Shown one piece after another: positions 12,461 to 25,333 of a stretch of DNA of 64,000 bases. The stretch is from Colletes latitarsis (taxonomy: Eukaryota; Arthropoda; Insecta; Hymenoptera; Colletidae), in assembly GCF_051014445.1 (NCBI RefSeq), contig NC_135136.1:16138001-16202000 (forward strand). The letters are read 5' to 3'. Position 1 is the stretch's first letter. Each line of letters starts with the position of its first letter. Made by a program: the position numbers and the translations under genes. The notes beneath the pieces were generated by a model. It was not told where the DNA came from. It searched no databases and saw nothing but the letters and a program-made list of their open reading frames with translations.

Positions 12461-12817
12461 ACGCAGTAATGTGGTACCACACTGCAACAGTCCCCTAAAC
12501 CTGGTTTCGATCAATATTTTAGAGGATAACGCATGTTATGTCTAGGTTAGGCCTGGGATTTGCCCTCATCAGACTCATACTTACGCATTTTTCACATACT
12601 TGTTAAACAGATCCTGGGTTTTTTTCTGGTTTGGATCACGTAGTAATGTGGTACCACACTGAAACAGTCGATTAAACCTGGTTTCGATCAATATTTTTGA
12701 GGATAACGCATGTTAGGTCTAGGTAAGGCCTGGGATTTTCACTCATCAGACTCACACTTACGCATTCTTCACATACTTGTTAAACAGATCCTGGGTTTTT
12801 TTCTGGTTTGGATCACG

Positions 12818-14928
12818 TAGTAATGTGGTACCACACTGAAACAGTCGATTAAACCTGGTTTCGATCAATATTTTTGAGGATAACGCATGTTAGGTCTAGG
12901 TTAGGCCTGGGATTTTCACTCATCAGACTCATTCTTTCGCATTCTTCACATACTTGTTGAACGGATCCTGGGTTTTTCCTGGTTTGGATCACGTAGTAAT
13001 GTGGTACCACACTGAAACATTCAATTAAACCTGGTCTTGATAAATATTTTAGAGGGTAACGCATATTAGGTCTGGGTAAGGTCTAGGATTTGCCATCATC
13101 AGGCTCATACTTTCGCATATTTCTAATACTTCATGGCTAGATCCTGGGCTATTTCTGGATTGGATCACGTAGTAATGTGGTACCACACTGAAACAGTCCA
13201 TTAAACCTGGTTTCGATCAATATTCTAGAGGATAACGCAAGTTATGTCTGGGATAGGTCTGGGATTTGCCCTCATCAGGCTCATACTTTCGCGTTTTTCA
13301 CATACTTGTTGAACAGATCCTGGGTTTTTTCTGGTTTGGATCGCGCAGTAATGTGGTACCACACTGAAACAGTCCATTAAACCCGGTTTCGATCAATATT
13401 TTAGAGAATAATTCATGTTAGGTCTAGGTTTGGTCTGGGATTTGCTCACATAAGGCTCATTCTTTCGCATATTTCTCATACTTGATGGCTAGATCCTAGG
13501 CTTTTTCTGGATTGCATCACGTAGTAATGTAGTACCACACTGAAACAGTCAATAAAACCTGGTTTCCATCAATATTTTAGAGAATAATTCATGTTAGGCC
13601 TAGGTTAGGTCTGGGATTTGCTCTCATCAGACTCATTCTTTCGCATATTTCTCATACTTGATGGCTAGATCCTGGGCTTTTTCTGGAGTGCATCACGTAG
13701 TAATGTAGTACAACATTGAAACAGTCAATTAAACCTGGTTTCCATCAATATTTTAGAGGACAGCTCATGTTAGGTCTAGGTTAGGCATGGGATTTGCCCT
13801 CATCAGGGTCATACTTTCGCAGTTTTAACATACATGTTGACCTAATCGAGGGTTTTTTCTGCTTTGGATCACGCAGTAATGTGGTACCACACTGCAACAT
13901 TCCACTAAACCTGATTTCGATCAATATTTTCGATGATAACACATGTTATGTCTAGGTTAGGCCTGGTATTTGCCCTCATCAGACTCATACTTACGCATAC
14001 TTCACATACTTGTTAAACAGATCCTGGGTTTTCTTCTGGTTTGGATCACGTAGTAATGTGGTACCATACTGAAACAGTCGATTAAACCTGGTTTCGCTCA
14101 ATATTTTTGCAGATAACGCATGTTAGGTCTAGGTTAGGCCTGGGATTATCACTCATCAGACTCATACTTTCGCATTCTTCACATACTTGTTGAACGGATC
14201 CTGGGTTTTTTCTGGTTTGGATCACGTAGTAATGTGGTACCACACTGAAACATTCAATTAAACCTGGCCTTGATAAATATTTTAGAGGATAACGCATGTT
14301 AGGCCTGGGTAAGGTCTAGGATTTGCCATCATCAGGCTCATACTTTCGCATATTTCTGACACTTCATGGCTAGATCCTGGGCTATTTCTGGATTGGATCA
14401 CGTAGTAATGTGGTACCACACTGAAACAGTCAATTAAACCTGGTTTCGATCAATATTTTAGAGGATAACGCAAGTTAGGTCTGGGATAGGTCTGGGATTT
14501 GCCCTCATCAGTGTCATACTTTTGCAGTTTTAACATATATGTTGCCCTAATCGAGGGTTTTTTCTGCTTTGGATCACGCAGTAATGTGGTACCACACTGC
14601 AACATTCCACTAAACCTGATTTCGATCAATATTTTAGAGGATAACACATGTTATGTCTAGGTTAGGCCTGGTATTTGCCCTCATCAGAGTCATACTTACG
14701 CATACTTCACATACTTGTTAAACAGATGTTGGGTTTTCTTCTGGTTTGGATCACGTAGTAATGTGGTACCATACTGAAACAGTCGATTAAACCTGGTTTC
14801 GCTCAATATTTTTGCTGATAACGCATGTTAGGTCTAGGTTAGGCCTGGGATTATCACTCATCAGACTCATACTTTCGCATTCTTCACATACTTGTTGAAC
14901 GGATCCTGGGTTTTTTCTGGTTTGGATC
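12818..14928. repeat. ~2.1-kb segment, second copy of the 2,468-bp-offset duplication
   Basis: Second copy of 10,350-12,460, in the same orientation. Its right portion (from ~13,855) is also part of another duplication that reappears near 18,965, so this locus was copied at least twice. Confidence 0.78.
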
Positions 14929-15676
14929 ACGTAGTAATGTGGTACCACACTGAAACAGTCAATTAAACCTGGTTTCGATCAATATTTTAGAGGATAACGC
15001 AAGTTAGGTCTGGGATAGGTCTGGGATTTGCCCTCATCAGTGTCATACTTTTGCAGTTTTAACATATATGTTGCCCTAATCGAGGGTTTTTTCTGCTTTG
15101 GATCACGCAGTAATGTGGTACCACACTGCAACATTCCACTAAACCTGATTTCGATCAATATTTTAGAGGATAACACATGTTATGTCTAGGTTAGGCCTGG
15201 TATTTGCCCTCATCAGACTCATACTTACGCATACTTCACATACATGTTAAACAGATCCTGGGATTTCTTCTGGTTCGGATCACGTAGTAATGTGGTACCT
15301 TACTGAAACAGTCGATTAAACCTGGTTTCGCTCAATATTTTTGAGGATAACGCATGTTAGGTCTAGGTTAGGCCTGGGATTATCACTCATCAGACTCATA
15401 CTTTCGCATTCTTCACATACTTGTTGAACGGATCCTGGGTTTTTTCTGGTTTGGATCACGTAGTAATGAGGTACCACACTGAAACATTCAATTAAACCTG
15501 GTCTTGATAAATATTTTAGAGGATAACGCATGTTAGGCCTGGGTAAGGTCTAGGATTTGCCAACATCAGGCTCATACTTTCGCATATTTCTGACACTTCA
15601 TGGCTAGATCCTGGGCTATTTCTGGATTGGATCACGTAGTAATGAGGTACCACACTGAAACAGTCAATTGAACATG
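13855..15676. repeat. Segment copied to 18,965-20,257 (offset 5,110, then 4,581 bp)
   Basis: The left part aligns with 18,965 onward at 5,110 bp. After the trimer duplication the offset drops to 4,581, a difference of exactly 529 bp. Right-hand limits are set by GTTTCCATCAATATT near 15,679 against GTTTCGATCAATATT near 20,259, where the two loci part. Both share AATTGAACATGG immediately before that point. Confidence 0.82.
14395..15452. repeat. Tandem three-monomer duplication (529-bp period)
   Basis: Bases ~14,395-14,923 and ~14,924-15,452 are consecutive copies at an offset of 529 bp (three monomers plus 1). Shared markers include TGTCATACTTTTGCAG, ATATATGTTGCCC, CACACTGCAACATTCCAC and ACACATGTTATG. 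The later paralogous locus at ~19.5-19.9 kb has only one trimer, with its left part like the first copy and its right part (TACATGTTAAACAG, GGGATTTCTTCTGG) like the second. Confidence 0.85.
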
Positions 15677-16174
15677 GTTTCCATCAATATTTTAGAGGAC
15701 AGCTCATGTTAGGTCTAGGTTAGGCATGGGATTTGCCCTCATCAGGGTCATACTTTCGCAGTTTTAACATACATGTTGACCTAGTCGAGGGTTTCTTCTG
15801 CTTTGGATCAAGTAGTAAAGTGGTGCCACACTAAAACAGTCTATTAAACCTGGTTTCGATCAATATTTTAGAGGATAACGCATGTTAGGTCTAGGTTAGG
15901 CCTGGGATTTGCCCTCATCAGTGTCATACTTTTGCAGTTTTAACATATATGTTGCCCTAATCGAGGGTTTTTTCTGCTTTGGATCACGCAGTAATGTGGT
16001 ACCACACTGCAACATTCCACTAAACCTGGTTTCGATCAATATTTTAGAGGATAACGCATGTTATGTCTAGGTTAGGCCTGGTATTTGCCCTCATCAGACT
16101 CATACTTACGCATACTTCACATACTTGTTAAACAGATCCTTGGTTTTTTTCTGGTTTGGATCACGTAGTAATGT

Positions 16175-18742
16175 GGTACCACACTGAAACAGTCGTTTAA
16201 ACCTGGTTTCGATCAATATTTTTGAGGATAACGCATGTTAGGTCTAGGTTAGGCCTGGGATTTTCATTCATCAGACTCATACTTTCGCATTCTTCACATA
16301 CTTGTTGAACGAATCCTGGGTTTTTTCTGGTTTGGATCCCGTAGTAATGTGGTACCACACTGAAGCATTCAATTAAACCAGGTCTTGATAAATATTTTAG
16401 AGGATAACGCATGTTAGGCCTGGGTAAGGTCTAGGATTTGCCATCATCAGGCTCATACTTTCGCATATTTCTAACACTTCATGGCTAGTTCCTGGGCTTT
16501 TTCTGGATTGGATCATGTAGTAATGTGGTACCACACTGAAACAGTCCATTAAACCTGGTTTCGAACAATATTCTTGAGGATAACGCATGTTAGGTCTAGG
16601 TTAGGCCTGGGGTTTGCCCCCATCAGACTCATACTTTCGCATTCTTCACATACTTGTTGAACGGATCCTGGGTTTTTTCTGGTTTGGATCCCGTAGTAAT
16701 GTGGTACCACACTGAAACATTCAATTAAACCTGGTCTTGATAAATATTTTTGAGGATAACGCATGTTAGGTCTGGGCTAGGTCTAGGATTTGCCCTCATC
16801 AGGCTCGTACTTTCGCATATTTCTCATACTTGATGGTCAGATTGTGGGCTTTTTCTGGTTTGGATCACGTAGTAATGTGGTACCACACTGAAACAGTCGA
16901 TAAAAACCAGGTTTCGATCAATGTTTTAGAGGATAACGCAAGTTATGTCTGGTATAGGTCTAGGATTTGCCATCATCAGGCTCATACTTTCGCATATTTC
17001 TAATACTTCATGGCTAGATCCTGGGCTATTTCTGGATTGGATCACGTAGTAATGTGGTACCACACTGAAACAGTGCATTAAACCTGGTTTCGATCAATAT
17101 TTTTGAGGATAACGCATGTTAGGTCTAGGTTAGGTCTGGGATTTGCTCTCATCATGCTCGTACTATCGCATATTTCTCATACTTGATGGTCAGATTGTGG
17201 GCTTTTTCTGGTTTGGATCACGTAGTAATGTGGTACCACACTGAAACAGTCGATTAAACCTGGTTTCGATCAATATTTTAGAGGATAACGCAAGTTATGT
17301 CTGGTATAGGTCTGGGATTTGCCCTCATCAGGCTCATTGTTTCGCATATTTCTCTAACTTCATGGCTAGATCCTGAGCTTTGTCTGGATTGGATCACGTA
17401 GTAATGTGGTACCACACTGAAACAGTCCATTAAACCTGGTTTCGATCAATATTTTAGAGGATAACGCAAGTTATGTCTGGGATAGGTCTGGGATTTGCCC
17501 TCATCAGGCTCATACTTTCGCGTTTTTCACATACTTGTTGAACAGATCCTGGGTTTTTTCTGGTTTGGATCGCGTAGTAATGTGGTACCACATTGAAACA
17601 GTCCATTAAACCTGGTTTCGATCAATATTTTAGAGGATAAGGCAAGTTATGTCTGGTATAGGTCTGGGATTTGCCCTCATCAGGCTCATACTTTGGCATA
17701 TTTCTAATACTTCACGGCTAGATCCTGGGCTATTTCTGGATTGGATCACGTAGTAATGTGGTACCACACTGAAACAGTCCATTAAACCTGGTTTCGCTCA
17801 ATATTTTTGAGGATAACGCATGTTAGGTCTAGGTTAGGCCTGGGATTATCACTCATCAGACTCATACTTTCGCATTCTTCACATACTTGTTGAACAGATC
17901 CTGGGTTTTTTCTGGTTTGGATCACGAAGTAATGTGGTACCAGACTGAAACATTCAATTAAACCTGGTCTTGATATATATTTTAGAGGATAACGCATGTT
18001 AGATCTGGGTAAGGTCTAGGATTTGCCATCATCAGGCTCATAATTTCGCATATTTCTCATACTTCATGGCTAGATCCTGGGCTTTGTCTGGATTGGATCA
18101 CGTAGTATTGTGGTACCACACTGAAACACTAAATTAAACCTGGTTTCGATCAATATTTTAGAGGATAACGCATGTTAGGTCTAGGTTAGGTCTGGGATTT
18201 GCTCCCATCAGGCTCGTACTTTCGCATATTTCTCATACTTGATTGCCAGATCGTGGGCTTTTTCTGGTTTGGATCACGTAGTAATGTGGTACCACACTGA
18301 AACAGTCGATTAAACCTGGTTTCGATCCATATTTTTGTGGATAACGCATGTTACGTCTAGGTTAGGTCTGGGATTTGCCCTCATCAGGGTCATACTTTCG
18401 CATTTTTCACATACTTGTTGAACAGATCCTGGGTTTTTTTCTGGTTTGGATCACGTAGTAATGTGGTACCACATTGAAACAGTCGATTAAACCTGGTTTC
18501 GATCAATATTTTAGAGGATAACGCAAGTTTGGTCTGGGATAGGTCTGGGATTTGCCCTCATCAGGCTCATACTTTGGCATATTTCTAATACTTCATGGCT
18601 AGATCCTGGGCTATTTCTGGATTGGATCACGTAGTAATGTGGTACCACACTGAAACAGTCCATTAAACCTGGTTTCGCTCAATATTTTTGAGGATAACGC
18701 ATGTTAGGTCTAGGTTAGGCCTGGGATTATCACTCATCAGAC
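16175..18742. repeat. ~2.57-kb segment copied to 25,334-28,429
   Basis: Aligns downstream at an offset of 9,159 bp from ~16,175 to ~17,760 (AGTCGTTTAA at 16,191 and 25,350), then at 9,687 bp to ~18,742. The change of 528 bp means that the downstream copy has three extra monomers near 26,920-27,447. Rare shared variants include CGATAAAAACCAGG, a 1-bp insertion. The part from 17,760 is one complete 881-bp HOR unit plus the start of another. Confidence 0.85.
17760..18640. repeat. Single 881-bp five-monomer HOR unit
   Basis: GGTACC-phased unit matching 27,447-28,327 with very few differences. Its five monomers carry, in order, GGATTATCACTC; GATATATATTTTAG with GTTAGATCTGGG; ACACTAAATTAAACC with GATTGCCAGATCG; GATCCATATTTTTGTGG with GTTACGTC; and GCAAGTTTGG with CTTTGGCATATTTC. 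It is followed by a partial first monomer only, so here the unit is not tandem. Confidence 0.85.
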
Positions 18743-18964
18743 TCGTACTTTCGCATATTTCTCATACTTGATGGCCAGATTCTGGGCCTTTTCTGGTTTG
18801 GATCACGTAGTAATGTGGTACCACACTGAAACAGTCGATTAAACCTGGTTTCGATCAATATTTTAGAGGATAACGCAAGCTATGTCCGGGATAGGTCTGG
18901 CATTTGCCCTCATCAGGCTCATACTTTTGCAGTTTTAACATATATGTTGCCCTAATCGAGGGTT

Positions 18965-20257
18965 TTTTCTGCTTTGGATCACGCAGTAATGTGGTACCAC
19001 ACTGCAACATTCCACTAAACCTGATTTCGATCAATATTTTAGAGGATAACACATGTTATGTCTAGGTTAGGCCTGGTATTTGCCCTCATCAGACTCATAC
19101 TTACGCATACTTCACATACTTGTTAAACAGATCCTGGGTTTTCTTCTGGTTTGGATCACGTAGTAATGTGGTACCATACTGAAACAGTCGATTAAACCTG
19201 GTTTCGCTCAATATTTTTGCAGATAACGCATGTTAGGTCTAGGTTAGGCCTGGGATTATCACTCATCAGACTCATACTTTCGCATTCTTCACATACTTGT
19301 TGAACGGATCCTGGGTTTTTTCTGGTTTGGATCACGTAGTAATGTGGTACCACACTGAAACATTCAATTAAACCTGGCCTTGATAAATATTTTAGAGGAT
19401 AACGCATGTTAGGCCTGGGTAAGGTCTAGGATTTGCCATCATCAGGCTCATACATTCGCATATTTCTGACACTTCATGGCTAGATCCTGGGCTATTTCTG
19501 GATTGGATCACGTAGTAATGTGGTACCACACTGAAACAGTCAATTAAACCTGGTTTCGATCAATATTTTAGAGGATAACGCAAGTTAGGTCTGGGATAGG
19601 TCTGGGATTTGCCCTCATCAGTGTCATACTTTTGCAGTTTTAACATATATGTTGCCCTAATCGAGGGTTTTTTCTGTTTTGGATCACGCAGTAATGTGGT
19701 ACCACACTGCAACATTCCACTAAACCTGATTTCGATCAATATTTTAGAGGATAACACATGTTATGTCTAGGTTAGGCCTGGTATTTGCCCTCATCAGACT
19801 CATACTTACGCATACTTCACATACATGTTAAACAGATCCTGGGATTTCTTCTGGTTCGGATCACGTAGTAATGTGGTACCTTACTGAAACAGTCGATTAA
19901 ACCTGGTTTCGCTCAATATTTTTGAGGATAAAGCATGTTAGGTCTAGGTTAGGCCTGGGATTATCACTCATCAGACTCATACTTTCGCATTCTTCACATA
20001 CTTGTTGAACGGATCCTGGGTTTTTTCTGGTTTGGATCACGTAGTAATGAGGTACCACACTGAAACATTCAATTAAACCTGGTCTTGATAAATATTTTAG
20101 AGGATAACGCATGTTAGGCCTGGGTAAGGTCTAGGATTTGCCAACATCAGGCTCATACTTTCGCATATTTCTGACACTTCATGGCTAGATCCTGGGCTAT
20201 TTCTGGATTGGATCACGTAGTAATGAGGTACCACACTGAAACAGTCAATTGAACATG
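18965..20257. repeat. Second copy of 13,855-15,676, one trimer shorter
   Basis: Same monomer order as 13,855-15,676 with 529 bp fewer. The sequence switches from first-trimer-like to second-trimer-like variants near 19,780-19,860, which is the expected product of exchange between the two trimers. Scattered substitutions are present, for example TACATTCGC near 19,451 and AAAGCATG near 19,930. Confidence 0.8.
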
Positions 20258-23200
20258 GTTTCGATCAATATTTTAGAGGATAACGCAAGTTAGGTCTGGG
20301 ATAGGTCTGGGATTTGCCCTCATCAGGCTCATACTTTTGCAGTTTTAACATATATGTTGCCCTAATCGAGGGTTTTTTCTGCTTTGGATCACGTAGCAAA
20401 GTGGTACCACACTAAAACAGTCAATTAAACCTGGTTTCGATAAATATTTTAGAGGACAACGCAAGTTATGCCTGGGATAGATCTGGGATATGCCCTCAGC
20501 AGTGTCATACTTTTGCAGTTTTAACATATATGTTGCCCTAATCGAGGGTTTTTTCTGCTTTGGATCACGCAGTAATGTGGTACCACACTGCAACATTCCA
20601 CTAAACCTGGTTTCGATCAATATTTTAGAGGATAACACATGTTATGTCTAGGTTAGGCCTGGTATTTGCCCTCATCAGACTCATACTTACACATTCTTCA
20701 CATACTTGTTAAACAGATCCTGGGTTTTTTTCTGGTTTGGATCACGTAGTAATGTGGTACCACACTGAAACAGTCGATTAAACCTGGTTTCGATCAATAT
20801 TTTTGAGGATAACGCATGTTAGGTCTAGGTAAGGCCTGGGATTTTCACTCATCAGACTCATACTTACGCATTCTTCACATACTTGTTAAACAGATCCTGG
20901 GTTTTTTTCTGGTTTGGATCACGTAGTAATGTGGTACCACACTGAAACAGTCGATTAAACCTGGTTTCGATCAATGTTTTTGAGGATAACGCATGTTAGG
21001 TCTAGGTTAGGCCTGGGACTTTCACTCATCAGACTCATTCTTTCGCATTCTTCACATACTTGTTGAACGGATCCTGGGTTTTTTCTGGTTTGGATCACGT
21101 AGTAATGTGGTACCACACTGAAACATTCAATTAAACCTGGTTTCGATCAATATTTTAGAGAAAAATTCATGTTAGGTCTAGGTTTGGTCTGGGATTTGCT
21201 CACATAAGGCTCATTCTTTCGCATATTTCTCATACTTGATGGATAGATCCTAGGCTTTTTCTGGATTGCATCACGTAGTAATGTAGTACCACATTGAAAC
21301 AGTCAATAAAACCTGGTTTCCATCAATATTTTTGAGGATAACGCATGATAGGTCTAGGTTAGGTCTGGGATTTGCTCTCATCAGGCTCGTACTTTCGCAT
21401 ATTTCTCATACTTGATGGTCAGATTGTGGGCTTTTTCTGGTTTGGATCACGTAGTAATGTGGTACCACACTGAAACAGTCGATTAAACCTGGTTTCGATC
21501 AATATTTTAGAGGATAACGCAAGTTATGTCTGGTATAGGTCTGGGATTTGCCCTGATCAGACTCATACTTTCGCGTTTTTCACATACTTGTTGAACAGAT
21601 CCTGGGTTTTTTCTGGTTTGGATGAGGTAGTAATGTGGTACCACACTGAAACAATCCATTAATCCTGGTTTCGATCAGTATTTTAGAGGATAACGCAAGC
21701 TAGGTCTGGGATAGGTCTGGGATTTGCCCTCATCACGCTCATAGTTCCGCGTTTTTCACATACTTGTTGATCAGATCCTGGGTATTTTCTGCTTTGTATC
21801 CCGTAGTAATGTGGTGCCACAATGAAGCAGTCCATTAAACCTGGTTTCGATCAATATTTTAGAGGATAACGCATCTTAGGTCTTGGTTAGGTCTGGGATT
21901 TGCTCTCATCAGACTCGTACTTTCGCATATTTCTCATACTTGATGGCCAGATTCTGGGCCTTTTCTGGTTTGGATCGCGTAGTAATGTGGTACCACAATG
22001 AAACAGTCGATTAAACCTGGTTTCGATCAATATTTTAGAGGATAACGCAAGTTATGTCTGGGATAGGTCTGGGATTTGCCCTCATCAGGCTCATACTTTC
22101 ACGTTTTTCACATACTTGTTGAACAGATCCTGGGTTTTTTCTGGTTTGGATCACGAAGTAATGTGGTACCAGACTGAAACATTCAATTAAACCTGGTCTT
22201 GATATATATTTTAGAGGATAACGCATGTTAGATCTGGGTAAGGTCTAGGATTTGCCATCATCAGGCTCATAATTTCGCATATTTCTAATACTTCATGGCT
22301 AGATCCTGGGCTTTGTCTGGATTGGATCACGTAGTATTCTGGTACCACACTGAAACACTAAATTAAACCTGGTTTCGATCAATATTTTAGAGGATAACGC
22401 AAGTTTGGTCTGGGATAGGTTTGGGATTTGCCCTCATCAGGGTCATACTTTCACAGTTTTAACATACATGTTTACCTGATCGAGGGTTTTTTCTGCTTTG
22501 GATCACGTAGTGAAGTGGTACCACACTAAAACAGTAAATTAAACCTGGTTTCGATAAACATTTTAGAGGACAACGCATGTTACGTCTAGGTTGGGTGTGG
22601 GATTTGCTCTCATCAGGCTCATACTTTCGCATATTTCTCATTCTTGTTAGCCAGATCCTGGGCTTCCACTGGTTTGGATCACGCAGTAATGTGATGCCAC
22701 ACTGAAACAGTCAATTAAACCTGGTCTTGATAAATATTTTAGAGGATAACGCATGTTATGTCTAGTTTAGGCTGGGATTTGCCCTCATCAGGCTCATACT
22801 TTCACGTTTTTCACATACTTGTTGAACAGATCCTGGGTTTTTTCTGCTTTGGATCACGCAGTAATGTGGCACCACACTGCAACATTCCACTAAACCTGGT
22901 TTCGATCAATATTTTAGAGGATAACACATGTTATGTCTAGGTTAGGCCTGGTATTTGCCCTCATCAGACTCATACTTACGCATTCTTCACATACTTGTTA
23001 AACAGATCCTGGGTTTTTTTCTGGTTTGGATCACGTAGTAATGTGGTACCACACTGAAACAGTCGATTAAACCTGGTTTCGATCAATATTTTTGAGGATA
23101 ACGCATGTTAGGTCTAGGTGAGGCCTGGGATTTTCACTCATCAGACTCATACTTACGCATTCTTCACATACTTGTTAAACAGATCCTGGTGTTTTTTTCT

Positions 23201-25333
23201 GGTTTGGATCACGTAGTAATGTGGTACCACACTGAAACAGTCGATTAAACCTGGTTTCGATCAATATTTTTGAGGATAACGCATGTTAGGTCTAGGTTAG
23301 GCCTGGGACTTTCACTCATCAGACTCATTCTTTCGCATTCTTCACATACTTGTTGAACGGATCCTGGGTTTTTTCTGGTTTGGATCACGTAGTAATGTGG
23401 TACCACACTGAAACATTCAATTAAACCTGGTCTTGATAAATATTTTAGAGGGTAACGCATATTAGGTCTGGGTAAGGTCTAGGATTTGCCATCATCAGGC
23501 TCATACTTTCGCATATTTCTAATACTTCATGGCTAGATCCTGGGCTATTTCTGGATCGGATCACGTAGTAATGTGGTACCACACTGAAACAGTCCATTAA
23601 ACCTGGTTTCGATCAATATTTTTGAGGATAACGCATGTTAGGTCTAGGTTAGGTCTGGGATTTGCTCTCTTCAGGCTCGTACTTTCGCATATTTCTCATA
23701 CTTGATGGTCAGATTGTGGGCTTTTTCTGGTTTGGATCACGTAGTAATGTGGTACCACACTGAAACAGTCGATTAAACCTGGTTTCGATCAATATTTTAG
23801 AGGATAACGCAAGTTATGTCTGGGATAGGTCTGGGATTTGCCCTCATCAGGCTCATACTTTCACGTTTTTCACATACTTGTTGAACAGATCCTGGGTTTT
23901 TTCTGGTTTGGATCACGAAGTAATGTGGTACCAGACTGAAACATTCAATTAAACCTGGTCTTGATATATATTTTAGAGGATAACGCATGTTAGATCTGGG
24001 TAAGGTCTAGGATTTGCCATCATCAGGCTCATAATTTCGCATATTTCTCATACTTCATGGCTAGATCCTGGGCTTTGTCTGGATTGGATCACGTAGTATT
24101 CTGGTACCACACTGAAACACTAAATTAAACCTGGTTTCGATCAATATTTTAGAGGATAACGCAAGTTTGGTCTGGGATAGGTGTGGGATTTGCCCTCATC
24201 AGGGTCATACTTTCACAGTTTTAACATACATGTTTACCTGATCGAGGGTTTTTTCTGCTTTGGATCACGTAGTGAAGTGGTACCACACAAAAACAGTAAA
24301 TTAAACCTGGTTTCGATAAATATTTTAGAGGACAACGCATGTTACGTCTAGGTTGGGTGTGGGATTTGCTCTCATCAGGCTCATACTTTCGCATATTTCT
24401 CATTCTTGTTGGCCAGATCCTGGGCTTCCACTGGTTTGGATCACGCAGTAATGTGATGCCACACTGAAACAGTCAATTAAACCTGGTCTTGATAAATATT
24501 TTAGAGGATAACGCATGTTATGTCTAGTTTAGGCTGGGATTTGCCCTAATCAGGCTCATAATTTCGCATATTTCTCATACTTCATGGCTATATCCTGGGC
24601 TTTGTCTGGATTGGATCACGTAGTAATGTGGTACCACACTGAAACAGTCCATTAAACCTGGTTTCGATCAATACTTTATAGGATAGCGCATGTTAGGTCT
24701 GGGATAGGTCTGGGATTTGCCCTTATCAGACTCATACTTTCGCATTCTTCACATACTTGTTGAACGGATCCTGGGTTTTTTCCGGTTTGGACCACGTAGT
24801 AATGTGGTACCACACTGAAACAGTCCATTAAACCTGGTTTCGATCAATATTTTAGAGAAAAATTCATGTTAGGTCTAGGTTTGGTCTGGGATTTGCTCAC
24901 ATAAGGCTCATTCTTTCGCATATTTCTCTTACTTGATGGATAGATCCTAGGCTTTTTCTGGATTGCATCACGTAGTAATGTAGTACCACATTGAAACAGT
25001 CAATAAAACCTGGTTTCCATCAATATTTTAGTGAATAATTCAAGTTAGGCCTAGGTTAGGTCTGGGATTTGCTCTAATCAGACTAATTCTTTCGCATATT
25101 TCTCATACTTGATGGCTAGATCCTGGGCTTTTTCTGGACTGCATCACGTAGTAATGTAGTACAGCATTGAAACAGTCAATTAAACCTGGTTTCCATCAAT
25201 ATTTTAGAGGACAGCTCATGTTAGGTCTAGGTTAGGCATGGGATTTGCCCTCATCAGGGTCATACTTTCGCAGTTTTAACATACATGTTGACCTAATCGA
25301 GGGTTTTTTCTGCTTTGGATCAAGTAGTAAAGT
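20258..25333. repeat. Block with 1,762-bp and ~2,290-bp-offset duplications
   Basis: Satellite monomers of mixed subtype. Bases ~21,980-22,790 match ~23,742-24,552 at exactly 1,762 bp, twice the 881-bp HOR length; both contain ACACTAAATT, TAGTATTCTGG, ACATGTTTACCTG and a shortened GTCTAGTTTAGGCTGGG monomer. Bases ~20,520-21,150 resemble ~22,810-23,440 at about 2,289 bp. The order also echoes 12,500-13,060. No gene or foreign insertion is visible. Confidence 0.75.

Larger units (their letters stand above)
6301..16174. repeat. Second block: interspersed multi-monomer duplications
   Basis: Satellite with a moderately diverged set of monomers arranged in recurring short blocks. Detectable copies include offsets 881/882 (6,960 to 7,843; 9,125 to 10,006), 1,938 (6,487-6,880 to 8,425-8,818), 2,468 (10,350 to 12,818) and 529 (14,395 to 14,924). 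A characteristic run recurs near 7.0, 7.9, 10.9 and 13.4 kb, with GAATAATTCATG, GTTTGGTCTGGG and CACATAAG followed by a GTAGTACC monomer. No gene or non-satellite sequence is visible. Confidence 0.8.

Noticed and set aside
12849..13064. Recurring antisense open frames of 60-97 codons (typical 71-codon frame here, repeated in dozens of places)
   Set aside because: They are a by-product of repeated sequence. They start and stop at fixed phases of the satellite, span just over one monomer, and vary with the monomer subtype. As 176 is not a multiple of 3, the frame breaks in the next monomer. There is no longer frame, no splice-like pattern and no recognisable domain.
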